DNA of 64,000 nt from Simiduia aestuariiviva (GCF_014192475.1 NZ_JACHXZ010000001.1:1040110-1104109), one strand, 5' to 3'. Shown: positions 30,203 to 40,008, numbered from the stretch's first letter. Notes: generated from the sequence alone by a model not told the origin. Numbers and translations: made by a program.

Positions 30203-30237
30203 AAAAAAAGCCGGTGATTTTCATCACCGGCTTTTTT
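30203..30237. terminator. Bidirectional terminator between yebC-like gene and fusA
   Basis: A perfect GCCGGTGA/TCACCGGC stem is flanked by A7 on the left and T6 on the right, so it can stop transcription from both convergent genes. Confidence 0.88.
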
Positions 30238-30250
30238 ATTGGAAGGCCAA

Positions 30251-32335
30251 TTATTTGTTGGCTTTCTTTTCTTTCTCTTTGGCAATCACTTCTTCTGCCA
30301 CGTTCTGTGGGCAAGGTAAGTAGTGAGAGAATTCCATTGAGAACTGACCGCGGCCAGAAGTCATGGTGCGCAAGCTGCCGATGTAACCAAACATTTCTGA
30401 CAGTGGTACGTCAGCTTTGATGCGAACACCGGTAACGCCTTTCTCTTGGTCCTTGATCATGCCGCGACGACGGTTCAAGTCACCGATAACATCACCTACG
30501 TGATCATCTGGCGTGTACACGTCAACTTTCATGATGGGTTCCAACAACTGTGGAGCCGCTTTTGGCATGGTTTGACGGAAGGCGCCTTTTGCAGCGATTT
30601 CAAACGCGATGGCAGAGGAGTCAACGGCGTGGAAACCACCGTCGAACAGCTCAACTTCAACGTCCAGCACGGGGAAGCCCGCCAGTGGACCAGTGTCCAT
30701 CATGGTTTTGAAGCCCTTCTCAATAGCTGGGAAGAATTCCTTCGGTACGTTACCGCCCACAACAGATGAAGTGAACTTGTAGCCGCTGCCTGGCTCGCCG
30801 GGCTTGATGCGGTAGTCAATCTTACCGTATTGACCAGAACCACCTGATTGCTTCTTGTGGGTGTAGGTATCTTCAACTTCGCGGCTGATTGATTCGCGGT
30901 AGGCAACCTGAGGCTGACCTACGGTCAATTCAATACCGTGGGTACGCTTGAGGATGTCTACTTTTACATCCAAGTGCAGTTCACCCATACCTTTAAGGAT
31001 GGTCTCGCCAGAATCTTCGTCAGTTTCAACGCGGAAAGATGGATCTTCAGCAACCATTTTACCGATGGCGATACCCATTTTCTCAACACCGGCTTTGTCT
31101 TTCGGCGCAACGGCGATGGAGATTACTGGATCTGGGAACACCATGGCTTCCAGTGTGCAAGGGTGCTTTGGATCACACAGGGTGTGACCGGTTTGAACGG
31201 CTTTCATGCCCACGATCGCGATGATGTCGCCCGCGGTGGCCTTGTCAATCTCGTTGCGGTCGTTGGCATGCATTTCTACCATGCGGCCGACGCGTTCGGT
31301 TTTACCCGTGAACGAGTTGAGGATGGTGTCACCCTTGTTGATTTTACCGGCGTAAATACGAACGAAGGTCAAGGCGCCAAAACGGTCATCCATGATCTTA
31401 AACGCAAGGGCCTTCAGGGGCGCGTCAGGCGTTACGATGGCGTATTCGCCAGTCTCGTTACCTTCTTCGTCGGTCAATGGCTGCTTGGTCGCTTCCGTTG
31501 GGTCTGGCAGGTAGTCAACAACTGCATCCAGCACCAGCTGAATACCTTTGTTCTTGAACGCAGAACCACAGTAGGTGGGGAACCAGTCCAGCTTGATGGT
31601 GCCCTGACGGATGCAGCGCTTGATGTCTTCCATAGAAGGCTCTTCGCCGTCCATGTAGGCCATCAGCAGGTCATCGTCCTGCTCAAGTGCAGTTTCGATC
31701 AATTCCTGACGGTACATTTCAGCATCGTCAACCATGTCGGCAGGGATGTCTTCAACGGTGTAGTTTTCTGGCAGACCTGAGTCATCCCAGATGTAGGCTT
31801 TGCGCGACAGCAGGTCGACAACGCCTTTAAATTCGTCTTCGATGCCGATTGGCAGCACCATAACCAGCGGACGGGCGCCCAGTACTTTCTTAACCTGCTC
31901 TACCACGCGGTAGAAGTCGGCACCCATGCGGTCCAGCTTGTTTACGAAGATTACGCGGGCTACTTCGGATTCGTTAGCGTAGCGCCAGTTGGTCTCTGAC
32001 TGGGGTTCTACACCGCCAGAACCACAGAACACACCTACACCGCCGTCCAGTACTTTCAAGGAGCGGTACACTTCAATGGTGAAGTCAACGTGACCGGGGG
32101 TGTCGATAATGTTGAAGCGGTGGTCTTTCCAGAAGCAAGTGGTTGCAGCGGACTGAATGGTAATACCGCGTTCTTGTTCCTGTTCCATGAAGTCAGTGGT
32201 GGCGGCGCCATCGTGTACTTCACCGGTCTTATGGATCTTACCGGTCAGTTTCAGGATACGTTCAGTGGTGGTGGTCTTGCCGGCATCTACGTGCGCGAAA
32301 ATACCAATGTTTCTATATTTAGCTAAGTCTGTCAT
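30251..32335 (-). CDS. fusA: Elongation factor G (stand-alone copy)
   Basis: At 694 residues this is the GTPase that drives ribosomal translocation and ribosome recycling. GTPase motifs are G1 AHVDAGKTT, switch I with [11 protein letters not shown]3 DTPGHVDF and G4 NKLDRMG. Domains II-V follow, including [16 protein letters not shown]. It is not flanked by rpsL, rpsG or tuf. It is therefore probably a second EF-G (fusA2) of the type seen in Pseudomonas and relatives, or the sole copy relocated. No GTPase residue is missing, so activity is expected. The C-terminus is lysine-rich ([10 protein letters not shown]). Confidence 0.95.
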   Translation of the reverse strand: MTDLAKYRNIGIFAHVDAGKTTTTERILKLTGKIHKTGEVHDGAATTDFMEQEQERGITIQSAATTCFWKDHRFNIIDTPGHVDFTIEVYRSLKVLDGGVGVFCGSGGVEPQSETNWRYANESEVARVIFVNKLDRMGADFYRVVEQVKKVLGARPLVMVLPIGIEDEFKGVVDLLSRKAYIWDDSGLPENYTVEDIPADMVDDAEMYRQELIETALEQDDDLLMAYMDGEEPSMEDIKRCIRQGTIKLDWFPTYCGSAFKNKGIQLVLDAVVDYLPDPTEATKQPLTDEEGNETGEYAIVTPDAPLKALAFKIMDDRFGALTFVRIYAGKINKGDTILNSFTGKTERVGRMVEMHANDRNEIDKATAGDIIAIVGMKAVQTGHTLCDPKHPCTLEAMVFPDPVISIAVAPKDKAGVEKMGIAIGKMVAEDPSFRVETDEDSGETILKGMGELHLDVKVDILKRTHGIELTVGQPQVAYRESISREVEDTYTHKKQSGGSGQYGKIDYRIKPGEPGSGYKFTSSVVGGNVPKEFFPAIEKGFKTMMDTGPLAGFPVLDVEVELFDGGFHAVDSSAIAFEIAAKGAFRQTMPKAAPQLLEPIMKVDVYTPDDHVGDVIGDLNRRRGMIKDQEKGVTGVRIKADVPLSEMFGYIGSLRTMTSGRGQFSMEFSHYLPCPQNVAEEVIAKEKEKKANK

Positions 32336-32729
32336 TGCGATACTCGATAAGCCAGGGCGAAAATTGCGCGATAGTCTACAGAAATTCGCGGCAGTTTATT
32401 AGTGGATTTACAGGAATTTTTTAACGATTTGTTGGGTTTAACCGTTCGCGGGCGCTATTGAGCGCTAAATTGGTCAAATTTTCTACCCATAACGGCCTTT
32501 TTTTGTGAAAAATTCTTGGGTTCGGCTGTTCGGCCGGAGCTGAGTACGGTGATAACCCCAGTGTTTATGGGCCTATCACGCTGTTTTGTAAGGATTTTAA
32601 TAGCCCTTTTGGCTACTCCGTCACCCTTTTCGGAACGATTCGTTCCGAAGCCCTAAATTGCTTTGCTATCCAGTGGAACTGTCTACTAGTCTGAATGGAC
32701 GATGTACAATTTTTGTTCGAGGTAGGGAA
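32336..32729. other. Divergent promoter region of fusA and a small gene
   Basis: This 394-bp gap between divergent genes contains a short inverted repeat TAGCC-CTTTT-GGCTA (32601-32615) and the 21-bp palindrome listed separately. I see no ORF or RNA gene. Confidence 0.45.
32629..32649. promoter_or_regulatory. Perfect 21-bp palindrome, candidate operator
   Basis: TTCGGAACGA and TCGTTCCGAA flank a single T with no mismatch. It lies about 80 bp before the start at 32730 and has no T-run, so an operator is more likely than a terminator. The binding factor is not recognised. Confidence 0.5.
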
Positions 32730-32990
32730 ATGGCCGATAAATCCTGGATGTTGCATCCGCTGGCAATTCGTCATGCACGTGAATGCATTGTGATTATCAA
32801 ACGAGATTTTGATGTGGCGCTCAAAATGTCCGATCCGGACTTTCTGGAGCTGTTGCACGACAAGGTGGCGCTGGGGGCATCCCGCGATTTAAGCAAAGCC
32901 TATGCGAAGTTGGTGGCCGACGCGGGTGTCGGCAAAGTAATGCAGGCATTGGGCAGTGCACCCGCGCGACCCGTGGTTGCGGCGCGTTAA
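32730..32990 (+). CDS. Small hypothetical protein
   Basis: The 86-residue cytoplasmic protein is not recognised. It appears helical and of balanced charge, with segments RHARECIVIIKRDFDVALKM and LGASRDLSKAYAKLVADAG, and an Ala/Pro-rich end. There is no signal peptide or membrane helix. ATG 32730 has GAGG at 32719-32722 upstream; the frame extends to 32658. It is a lone gene downstream of a perfect palindrome that could control it. Coding use looks normal for the window, which favours a real gene. Confidence 0.6.
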   Translation: MADKSWMLHPLAIRHARECIVIIKRDFDVALKMSDPDFLELLHDKVALGASRDLSKAYAKLVADAGVGKVMQALGSAPARPVVAAR

Positions 32991-33230
32991 AGGCTCGGCG
33001 GCCCGTTCGGGCTGCCCGCTGTGTTCTAAAGCACCCTTTACATAGACCGCTCTAGCTGGCCTCGCGCTCGACAAAGGCGCTTGGGCAAGTTTGTACGGAT
33101 CGACCGCGTCGTTTCTGCTATGTGTGGGTAATCTAGGCGTTTTACGTGTGGTCTACACATCACCGGATGTCGCTGTGCGGGGCATCTCACCCTCCAACGC
33201 TTCCCACTATTACAAATCGTGGGTCGTGTA

Positions 33231-34142
33231 TTACAAATTGTAGGCTGTGGCCAATTGGCGTTGAAACAAGGCGAGCACCTTGTCTTGAGCACCTGCGCGT
33301 CGCGTCAATGCGGCAATATCGACGGCGTAGTGGCGCGTGGCTGGACATAGCGCACGCATTTCCCCGCGGGTCAGCCAGGGCTGCACATAATGACTGGGAA
33401 AAAACCCGATGAAGTGGCCTGTGGCCACCAGCGCCATGCGCACTTCGTAGATATAAGCATTGGCGCTTCGGCGCAGGCCCTCCATGGCCAGCGACGCCTG
33501 CCCCACGGTTTGGATGCCTGGATGGATAAAGGGGCTCGCGGCCAGTCGTTCGTCGCTAAGGCTGGCTTCATCAGCGTCGAACAGCGGGTGGCGTTTGTGG
33601 CAGTACAGAAAATAGTCTTCGCTGTAGAGGGGGGTGTATTTCACTGACGAAAGATCGCGGTGGCGCGGTGCGAAACAGATATCTGCGCGCCCGTCGATCA
33701 AGGCCTGCTCCATCTCTGGGAGACTGTTTGTGGAGATGTTTATCACCACATCGGGGGCTTGTTCACAAAATCGCGCCAGAGTTTCCGTAAGTTTAAAGCG
33801 CGGGTCTGAGACGATGGCATCTGAGCAGATGATGTTTAATTCGCCAGTCACCTGGTCGTGCAGACCATTAACTTCACGCCGAAACAAATCCAGTGCGCCA
33901 AATAACGCTTGTACCGCGTCATAGACGGTTTTGCCTTCTTCCGTCAGGGCGAAGCCTGCGCGTCCGCGCTGGCATAGGGTTAAACCGAGCCGGCTTTCCA
34001 AGTCCGCCATGTGAGTAGAAATAGTGGAGCGTGCAATATTGAGCTGTGACTCCGCCGCGCTAAAGCCGCCGCAATCGGCCACGGTTTGAAAGATGCGCAA
34101 CAGCTTTAAGTCGATATCGTTAATTTTTCTGAGCATTGACAT
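33231..34142 (-). CDS. LysR-type transcriptional regulator (second of a tandem pair)
   Basis: The ~303-residue LysR protein has an N-terminal winged HTH (DLKLLRIFQTVADCGGFSAA, then LNIARSTISTHMADLESRLG) and a C-terminal effector-binding domain. It is clearly a paralogue of the adjacent LysR gene: both share the unusual RSTISTH helix and LCQRGR-GFALT. The coding region overlaps the end of that gene by about 20 bp, so the two are co-transcribed. Possible ATG starts are 34151, 34142 and 34136, none with a strong ribosome site, which suggests translational coupling. It probably helps control the divergent guanidino-compound gene cluster; that is inference from position. Confidence 0.88.
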   Translation of the reverse strand: MSMLRKINDIDLKLLRIFQTVADCGGFSAAESQLNIARSTISTHMADLESRLGLTLCQRGRAGFALTEEGKTVYDAVQALFGALDLFRREVNGLHDQVTGELNIICSDAIVSDPRFKLTETLARFCEQAPDVVINISTNSLPEMEQALIDGRADICFAPRHRDLSSVKYTPLYSEDYFLYCHKRHPLFDADEASLSDERLAASPFIHPGIQTVGQASLAMEGLRRSANAYIYEVRMALVATGHFIGFFPSHYVQPWLTRGEMRALCPATRHYAVDIAALTRRAGAQDKVLALFQRQLATAYNL

Positions 34143-35034
34143 AGTGAACATCGTTGAGCAGCGCAAACAGTAACTGCAATAGCTTATTGCTGCGCTGTTG
34201 GTTGAGGCAGTGGGCCGCCATTTCGGTGGTGTAGTACATGTCATCGGGAAGCAGGGGGGTGAGCAAGCCCTTGGTCACCCAAGGCTCGGCCACGTGCTCG
34301 GGCAAGAAACCCAGGTAAGTACCGGATAGGATGAGTGCCAGTCGCGCTTCCAGTTCCGGCGCGATGGCGCAAGTGTTGAAAGGTGCCTCGCGATTTGTCA
34401 GCTCGGTGTGCCAGCTGTAACCGGCGCCGACAAAGTCGTGCTCGTGCAGCGTGTCGACGGTGGGTGTAGTGCCGCTGAGCAGCGGATGATGTGGGCCGCA
34501 GTACAGAAAACTTCGCTCTTGATACAGCACTTTGCTAAAAAATTTATCGGTTAATGGCGATTGGGGCGCCAATCCAATTTGAGCCTGCCCCGCACCTATG
34601 GCCTCGGCGATGGCGGCCGGATTTAGTGCGTTTACCCGCAGGTGAGCACTCGGGGCCTGCTTGCGAAATCGACGAACCACTTCCGAAAAGCTGAAGCTCG
34701 GGTGGTTCAAACTATCGTCGCTGATGGCAATGACCAATTCACCTTGCAGTTGGCGGTGCTGTAAATGCGTGATTTGCTGCTGAAAGGTGTCGCCGGCGGC
34801 CATCCAATGTTTTGCTGCCTGGTAGGTGGCATCGCCTTCGGGCGTCAGGGCGAAACCGCCGCGACCGCGCTGGCACAATCGAAAACCCAGGCGACTTTCC
34901 AGTTCAGACAAGTGGGTGCTAATGGTGGATCGCGATAGCCCAAGGCGCTGCTCGGCGGCACTCAGGCCACCGCACTCGGCAACAGCCATGAAGAGCCGCA
35001 ATAGGCGAGGGTCTTGATCGGGGGGTTGCTTCAC
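34120..35034 (-). CDS. LysR-type transcriptional regulator (first of a tandem pair)
   Basis: The 304-residue LysR regulator has a HTH region PRLLRLFMAVAECGGLSAAEQ and LGLSRSTISTHLSELESRLG, and a typical substrate-binding domain. It is divergent from the shikimate-kinase-like, guanidinobutyrase and amino-acid dehydrogenase genes, with about 120 bp between. This is the normal arrangement for a LysR protein and its targets. In Pseudomonas aeruginosa a LysR gene (gbuR) lies beside gbuA, which supports this reading. The paralogue downstream likely arose by tandem duplication. Confidence 0.9.
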   Translation of the reverse strand: MKQPPDQDPRLLRLFMAVAECGGLSAAEQRLGLSRSTISTHLSELESRLGFRLCQRGRGGFALTPEGDATYQAAKHWMAAGDTFQQQITHLQHRQLQGELVIAISDDSLNHPSFSFSEVVRRFRKQAPSAHLRVNALNPAAIAEAIGAGQAQIGLAPQSPLTDKFFSKVLYQERSFLYCGPHHPLLSGTTPTVDTLHEHDFVGAGYSWHTELTNREAPFNTCAIAPELEARLALILSGTYLGFLPEHVAEPWVTKGLLTPLLPDDMYYTTEMAAHCLNQQRSNKLLQLLFALLNDVHYVNAQKN

Positions 35035-35154
35035 AATTCTTAGACCTAAGCGGGCAAAGGTTGGCTCAATCTTACTTTAATTCCTTCACCTTGTGACAGT
35101 CTTGCAGCTGAGGTTTAATGCCCTGCACGAAATATGGGTCAAGCGGTCGTCAGA

Positions 35155-35673
35155 ATGAATCAACTTCAAAGTATCACGCTAATCGGTATGCCAGGGGCAG
35201 GCAAAAGCACCATTGGCGTGTTGCTGGCTAAAGAGCTGGCTAAGGATTTTGTCGACACAGACGTGTTGATTCAAGTGCGCGAGCAGAAAACCCTGCAGGC
35301 GATTATGGATGCCACAGATTACCTCAACCTGCGCCGCATAGAAGAGGAGGTTATCTTGGCAACGGATTTGCGCAATCACGTGATAGCGACCGGCGGTAGC
35401 GCGGTGTATGGCGATGCCGGCATGCAGCACTTAAAAGCCTACGGCCCTGTGGTGTTTTTGAGTGCGTCATTGGCTGAGTTGCAGCGCCGGATTCACAACT
35501 ATGCATCGCGTGGTATTGCGCGCAGCCCCGATCAATCGTTTGATGACGTATTTGCAGAGCGCAATCGGTTATATCGCCATTACGCTGATATCACCGTGGA
35601 GTGCGATGGAAAAAATCAGGCGGTGGTTATAGAAGAGCTGCTCTCCCAACTGGCTGGCGTGGGCCAGTTCTAG
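35155..35673 (+). CDS. Shikimate-kinase-like P-loop kinase
   Basis: The ~172-residue protein has the shikimate kinase fold. The P-loop is ITLIGMPGAGKST, followed by DFVDTDVLIQ (the Asp that contacts shikimate in AroK), RRIEEEVIL, and ATGGSAVYGD, the GG substrate loop. A lid region with RGIARSP follows. It lies at the head of a cluster with guanidinobutyrase and an amino-acid dehydrogenase, not with aroB. It may be a paralogue acting on another substrate instead of the housekeeping AroK. An earlier ATG at 35134 is possible. ATG 35155 was chosen because homology starts just after it; neither has a strong ribosome site. Confidence 0.75.
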   Translation: MNQLQSITLIGMPGAGKSTIGVLLAKELAKDFVDTDVLIQVREQKTLQAIMDATDYLNLRRIEEEVILATDLRNHVIATGGSAVYGDAGMQHLKAYGPVVFLSASLAELQRRIHNYASRGIARSPDQSFDDVFAERNRLYRHYADITVECDGKNQAVVIEELLSQLAGVGQF

Positions 35674-35780
35674 ACTCTCAAACTTAGTGTTTGATTCGCT
35701 GCGTCCAAGCGGTGCGGTATTTCAGCCATACTGTGGCCATGGGTGCTGGCACTGATTGCCAGCCACAGTGGGAGCTGCAA

Positions 35781-36755
35781 ATGACTGAATCCAAGAAAGA
35801 ACTACACCAGCCACTCGGTGGCAATGAGATGCCCCGCTTTGGTGGGCCCGCGACCTTTATGCGCCTGCCAGCTAAATCTATCGACGATCCCTTGGATGTG
35901 GGCATTATTGGTGTGCCGCTAGATATCGGCGCGTCCAACCGCCCCGGCGCGCGTTTTGGGCCGCGCGAAATTCGCGACGAATCGCGCATGTTGCGTCCCT
36001 TCAACGTCTCCACTGGCGCCGACCCTTTCAACAGTTTATCTATTGCCGATATTGGCGATGTACCCATCAATACGTTCAACCTGCAAAAAAGCGTGCAGAT
36101 CATCGAAAAGCACTACGACGCCGTGGTTGCAGCAGGTATTACGCCGGTGTCTATTGGCGGCGATCACACGATCGTGTTGCCCATTTTGCGGGCGCTAAGT
36201 AAGAAACACGGGCCCATTGGGGTGGTGCACGTGGACGCCCACGCCGATGTGAATGATCACATGTTTGGCGAGCGCATCGCCCATGGGACACCTTTTAGGC
36301 GCGCCATGGAAGAGGGGTTGCTGGACGGTAACCGCGTGGTGCAAATTGGTTTGCGGGGCACCGGTTACTCCCCGGATGAATACCAATGGTCGCGCGATCA
36401 GGGCTTTCGCGTAGTGCAGGCTGAAGAGTGTTGGTACAAGTCTCTGGCCCCGCTCATGGCGGAGGTCCGCGAGCAGGTCAGCGGTGGCCCGGTCTACATA
36501 AGTTTTGACATCGACGGCCTGGACCCAGCCTTCGCTCCTGGTACGGGTACTGCCGAAGTGGGTGGACTTACGGTGCACCAAGGGCTGGAAATCGTACGCG
36601 GTTGCCGCGGCCTGGATGTTATTGGTTGTGATCTGGTGGAAGTATCTCCGCCCTACGACACCACCAAAAACACGTCCGTTGTGGGCGCCAATCTGCTGTA
36701 TGAAATGCTGTGCGTCCTGCCGGGCGTTAAATACAGTGGAGCGGGGGCTAAATAG
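35781..36755 (+). CDS. gbuA: Guanidinobutyrase (agmatinase/arginase family)
   Basis: The 324-residue ureohydrolase has Mn-binding motifs GGDHT, DAHADV and SFDIDGLDP. The N-terminal LHQPLGGNEMPRFGG-type block (here HQPLGGNEMPRFGGPAT) and VQIGLRGTGYS match guanidinobutyrase/guanidinopropionase of Pseudomonas much better than speB agmatinase. The reaction would release urea from 4-guanidinobutyrate, giving 4-aminobutyrate, in arginine or guanidino-compound breakdown. ATG 35781 has GGAG about 7 nt upstream; an upstream frame to 35691 is open but lacks homology. Neighbouring LysR genes fit the gbuA context. The exact substrate among guanidino acids is not certain. Confidence 0.85.
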   Translation: MTESKKELHQPLGGNEMPRFGGPATFMRLPAKSIDDPLDVGIIGVPLDIGASNRPGARFGPREIRDESRMLRPFNVSTGADPFNSLSIADIGDVPINTFNLQKSVQIIEKHYDAVVAAGITPVSIGGDHTIVLPILRALSKKHGPIGVVHVDAHADVNDHMFGERIAHGTPFRRAMEEGLLDGNRVVQIGLRGTGYSPDEYQWSRDQGFRVVQAEECWYKSLAPLMAEVREQVSGGPVYISFDIDGLDPAFAPGTGTAEVGGLTVHQGLEIVRGCRGLDVIGCDLVEVSPPYDTTKNTSVVGANLLYEMLCVLPGVKYSGAGAK

Positions 36756-36973
36756 CCCCTAAAAATAACAGAACTGCCTGTGAATCTTTGGTCATTGGTC
36801 AGTTTTGCTAAAATTCGATTTAAAAGTGGTGACTTGTGCCGCCAGAAGTGCTGGCGGCCAATCTCTTTGCAACCTTAATTTTTCTCGCCAGCGCTAGAAT
36901 TTGGCAGCCCAAAAGGCGTATTTATGTATCAGATTGCGCCCACAAAGCGCGCAGAATAAACAAGGTTGCAGTT

Positions 36974-38014
36974 ATGTCGGTATTTTCCCATTCGGCCTTC
37001 GATGGCCATGAACATGTCGCTTTTTGTCACGACGCCAAATCCGGCTTGAAGGCGATTATCGCCATTCACAACACCAACCTTGGCCCCGCGTTGGGTGGCT
37101 GCCGCATGTGGCCTTACGCCAGTGACGAAGAGGCGCTGCGCGACGTCTTGCGCCTGTCACGCGGCATGACCTATAAGTCTGCCATTTCAAATATTAAGCT
37201 GGGTGGTGGCAAAGCTGTCATCATCGGCAACCACCGCACCCAGAAAACTGAAGCGCTGTTGCATGCCATGGGCGATTTTGTTGAAAGCCTTGGCGGTCGC
37301 TATATCACTGCTGAAGATTCCGGCACTAGTGTGGCCGATATGAAAACAATTGGTGAGCGCACTCGCTACGCCGGTGGTGTCGTCGAAGGCACCGAGCACG
37401 GCGGCGATCCAAGCCCTACCACCGCCTATGGCACTTTTGTCGGCTTAAAAGCCGCGGCTCAATACCGTTTGGGCCGCTCTGACTTACAAGGGCTGAAAGT
37501 GGCCATTCAGGGTGTAGGTAACGTGGGCTTCCGCTTGGCCAAGCACCTTCACGACGCCGGCGCCGAATTGATCGTTTCCGATATTTTTGCCGACAATACC
37601 GAGCGCGCGGCCCGTGAGCTGGGTGCAAAAATTGTTGAGGGCGACGCGATTTTCGACCAGGACGTGGATGTTTTCGCGCCCTGTGCCTTGGGCGCGATCA
37701 TTAACGATGACACTATTGGCCGCTTGAAAGCCGCTGTGGTGGCTGGCGCCGCTAACAACCAGCTTGCCGAAGAGCGCCACGGCGAATTGTTGCGCAGCCG
37801 TGAAATCCTCTACGCACCCGATTACGTGATCAACGCCGGCGGTATCATTGACGTCTACTACCAGCGTACCGGTGGCAGCGCTGAGGCGCTGAAGACCCAC
37901 GTAGAATCCATTGGCGATACCCTTGTTCAAATCTTTGATCGTGCGGCACAAACAAGCACTCCAACGGGTATTGTGGCAAATAAAATTGCCGAAGAACGCT
38001 TTATGAAAGCATAA
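36974..38014 (+). CDS. Leucine/Glu/Phe/Val-type amino-acid dehydrogenase
   Basis: The 346-residue NAD-dependent dehydrogenase contains [16 protein letters not shown] (glycine-rich substrate site), the catalytic lysines of [20 protein letters not shown], and an N-terminal TAEDSGTS motif. The NAD-binding Rossmann segment is [17 protein letters not shown]. Length and motifs suit leucine dehydrogenase (deaminating branched-chain amino acids to keto acids and ammonia) better than hexameric glutamate dehydrogenase. ATG 36974 was chosen over the open frame to 36836 because homology begins at [14 protein letters not shown]. It follows guanidinobutyrase by 218 bp, so may have its own promoter. Together they suggest amino-acid nitrogen catabolism. 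Confidence 0.87.
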   Translation: MSVFSHSAFDGHEHVAFCHDAKSGLKAIIAIHNTNLGPALGGCRMWPYASDEEALRDVLRLSRGMTYKSAISNIKLGGGKAVIIGNHRTQKTEALLHAMGDFVESLGGRYITAEDSGTSVADMKTIGERTRYAGGVVEGTEHGGDPSPTTAYGTFVGLKAAAQYRLGRSDLQGLKVAIQGVGNVGFRLAKHLHDAGAELIVSDIFADNTERAARELGAKIVEGDAIFDQDVDVFAPCALGAIINDDTIGRLKAAVVAGAANNQLAEERHGELLRSREILYAPDYVINAGGIIDVYYQRTGGSAEALKTHVESIGDTLVQIFDRAAQTSTPTGIVANKIAEERFMKA

Positions 38015-38120
38015 ATTGCAATCTTGGCCGAAAGGTCAGATATGCATTGGGGGTAAGGTAAAATCCCTCGTTATATGTTTTTCCTCCTGTGACTCTCCCT
38101 TGCAATTTGTATGGGATTTC

Positions 38121-38151
38121 AAGCCCGGCGCTAACCCGCCGGGCTTTTTTT
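38121..38151 (+). terminator. Terminator after the amino-acid dehydrogenase gene
   Basis: An AAGCCCGGCG/CGCCGGGCTT stem with a six-base loop is followed by a T-run, about 105 bp after the stop codon. Confidence 0.85.
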
Positions 38152-38292
38152 ATGTCCGCAATTCGGAGCTTGGGGTTTCCTGCGCTGTTTTGATAGGTGT
38201 CACTCAATAATCGACTTCTACTTTGGATAATATGTCCCTCCCACCCATCTAGCGATGATTTTGAAGGAATTGATTGAGATAGGATATCTAGC

Positions 38293-39276
38293 ATGAAACA
38301 CTTTTTTGCAATTTTTTTGGCGACGTTGTTTATTGGAAATACATCGTTTGCAGTGTCTGAAGGGACCGATGTTCGCCACAGTAAGGATAGCCCCATTGTC
38401 ACTCGCTATCCCGGTTCTTGGATTATTAAATATTCAAGCAGTGATTTTGATAAATATGTGGTAGCGCTCAATGCCAAGCGCCACCCAGAGCAAAAGAAGT
38501 ACGCCTTTCTAACTGAAAAATTTAAGGTTATCGAGGGGATAAGAACATCTATTGATTACCGACTGCCGAAAGGCGGGTCGCAACGTCAAGTTTATAAAAA
38601 TTATGAAAATGCACTAAAGAAAAAGGGCTACAGCCTACTGTTTGATTGCTATAGGAAGTCCTGTGCAGTTGGAGCTGAATCAGTACCGCGCATGTTGTCC
38701 ACGGGCGGACATATTCCAAAGCTGGCTAATTCAAACGCGCATATTATGACGACCTCCTCGTATTTGGCAGCAGAGAAAGTAGAGGGGAATAAAATCACCA
38801 CGGTTGCTGTGATGGTGGGTTACAACGAGGGATCACCGTCCGCCGGTCTTGTTTATCGCATCGATGTGATTGAATCCACAGAGCTAGATTTATCGCAGGT
38901 GACTGTGACTGATCTCAATGACAAATTGGCGACACAGGGGCGAGTGGCTCTCTACGGGATTACCTTCGAATTTAATAGCGCTCGTGTCCAGTCAGAGTCC
39001 GAGCGAACGCTACAAACTATTGCTGACTACTTGGCAGCCAATCCAAGGCAGAAGGTTTATGTGGTTGGCCATACAGACAACGTGGGATCGATTGAGGCTA
39101 ATTTGTCGCTGTCAGAGCGGCGAGCGGAGGCTGTAGTAGCAGAATTAATAAATAGTTATGGGGTGGCATCACACCGTTTGGCACCAAAGGGCGTAGCCAT
39201 GTTGTCGCCAGTTGCACCGAATACATCGGAGGCCGGTAGAGAGCTCAATCGCCGTGTAGAAATTGTCGCTCAGTAA
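38293..39276 (+). CDS. DUF4892-like protein with C-terminal OmpA domain
   Basis: The 327-residue envelope protein has a signal peptide (MKHFFAIFLATLFIGNTSFA). Its N-terminal region resembles DUF4892: RYPGSWIIKYSSSDFDKY, then VIEGIRTSIDYRLPKGGS and a FDCYRKSC pair of cysteines. The last ~105 residues are an OmpA/MotB peptidoglycan-binding domain: ITFEFNSARVQSES, VVGHTDNVGS, LSLSERRAEAVV and NRRVEIV. It is likely periplasmic or attached to the outer membrane and anchored to the wall. Function of the N-terminal part is unknown. It is a single gene; base composition around it is slightly AT-rich compared with neighbours. Confidence 0.85.
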   Translation: MKHFFAIFLATLFIGNTSFAVSEGTDVRHSKDSPIVTRYPGSWIIKYSSSDFDKYVVALNAKRHPEQKKYAFLTEKFKVIEGIRTSIDYRLPKGGSQRQVYKNYENALKKKGYSLLFDCYRKSCAVGAESVPRMLSTGGHIPKLANSNAHIMTTSSYLAAEKVEGNKITTVAVMVGYNEGSPSAGLVYRIDVIESTELDLSQVTVTDLNDKLATQGRVALYGITFEFNSARVQSESERTLQTIADYLAANPRQKVYVVGHTDNVGSIEANLSLSERRAEAVVAELINSYGVASHRLAPKGVAMLSPVAPNTSEAGRELNRRVEIVAQ

Positions 39277-39359
39277 TTGGCGGTGTCATTTTTTGCCAAA
39301 TAGCCCCGCTTCGTCGCGGCAATTGGTTAAATGAAGTATAGGTATCGTTCTATTGAGAT

Positions 39360-39734
39360 TTATTGTTGGGCGGTCCTTCGAGCGTTGGGATTTTCGTCGC
39401 GCGTGCGACTGGATTTCGGAAACGAGTGGTTGAGTAATTTTAATGCCGTGTCGTAACTGTGCACCCAGACCAAAGTTTGTAAGTGTTCAGTGGCTGAATA
39501 TCCCATGCTCTGTAATTGTGCAATCCACTGTTGGGAATAGATAGCTTGTGAATGGTGGCATGCCGCTAGCGCATTGCTAATTGCGTCGTGTTGGTCGGTG
39601 TCGATTGACAACTGTTGGTGCAATACCCGTTGCGTGCATTCATGCAGTTCCGATTTTTCTTGAGCGTGAAGGGAAGTCGTTGCACCGATTAGCCCTAGGG
39701 TAAGAATCGTTACGTACATTGATTTAACCCGCAT
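39360..39734 (-). CDS. Small secreted protein of unknown function
   Basis: The 124-residue protein has a signal peptide (MYVTILTLGLIGATTSLHAQ, after a short MRVKS lead). The mature part is helical and rich in His, Gln and Ser, with two cysteines (HECTQ, AACHHS) that might pair. The C-terminal tail is basic and polar. No family was recognised. ATG 39734 has AAGGAA about 8 nt upstream; the Met at codon 6 is the alternative. It is a single gene converging on the OmpA-domain gene. Confidence 0.6.
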   Translation of the reverse strand: MRVKSMYVTILTLGLIGATTSLHAQEKSELHECTQRVLHQQLSIDTDQHDAISNALAACHHSQAIYSQQWIAQLQSMGYSATEHLQTLVWVHSYDTALKLLNHSFPKSSRTRDENPNARRTAQQ

Positions 39735-39980
39735 AAGGTTGTTCCTTGTTCAGTGTTTGATGAGTCCTTCATTGCCGGTCAGGATGTTTTCGTTTCCATC
39801 AACTGAATACCGTGCAACACAAAATGTGACAATAAGTTTCACCTACTGAAATTTTTCATGCCAAGAATATTTAGTTATGTTTTTCGATTGGATGTGCACT
39901 TTAGCGGGCGAGTGTCAGGTGAGGCAGGTGTACGTATAACCGTTTTAAAGGTGTAATGACGTTGTTATGAAGTTGTTATG

Positions 39981-40008
39981 AAAAAGCCCCGCGCTTCGGG
40001 GCTTTTTT
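39981..40008. terminator. Terminator at the 3' end of nemA
   Basis: A GCCCCG/CGGGGC stem with A5 before and T6 after acts on either strand. It lies directly after the nemA-like stop on the minus strand. Confidence 0.8.

Noticed and set aside
30938-31780. Long plus-strand frame (280 codons) opposite fusA
   Set aside because: It lies wholly antisense to the well-conserved EF-G gene and its product has no recognisable family; it arises from codon bias on the other strand.
33208-33244. Two 16-bp imperfect repeats TATTACAAAT(C/T)GT(G/A)GG, 21 bp apart
   Set aside because: Fourteen of 16 match, but they overlap the LysR stop codon and there is no other copy; too little to call a feature.
39961-39982. 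Tandem 11-bp repeat GTTGTTATGAA
   Set aside because: Only two short copies directly beside a terminator; chance or slippage is sufficient.
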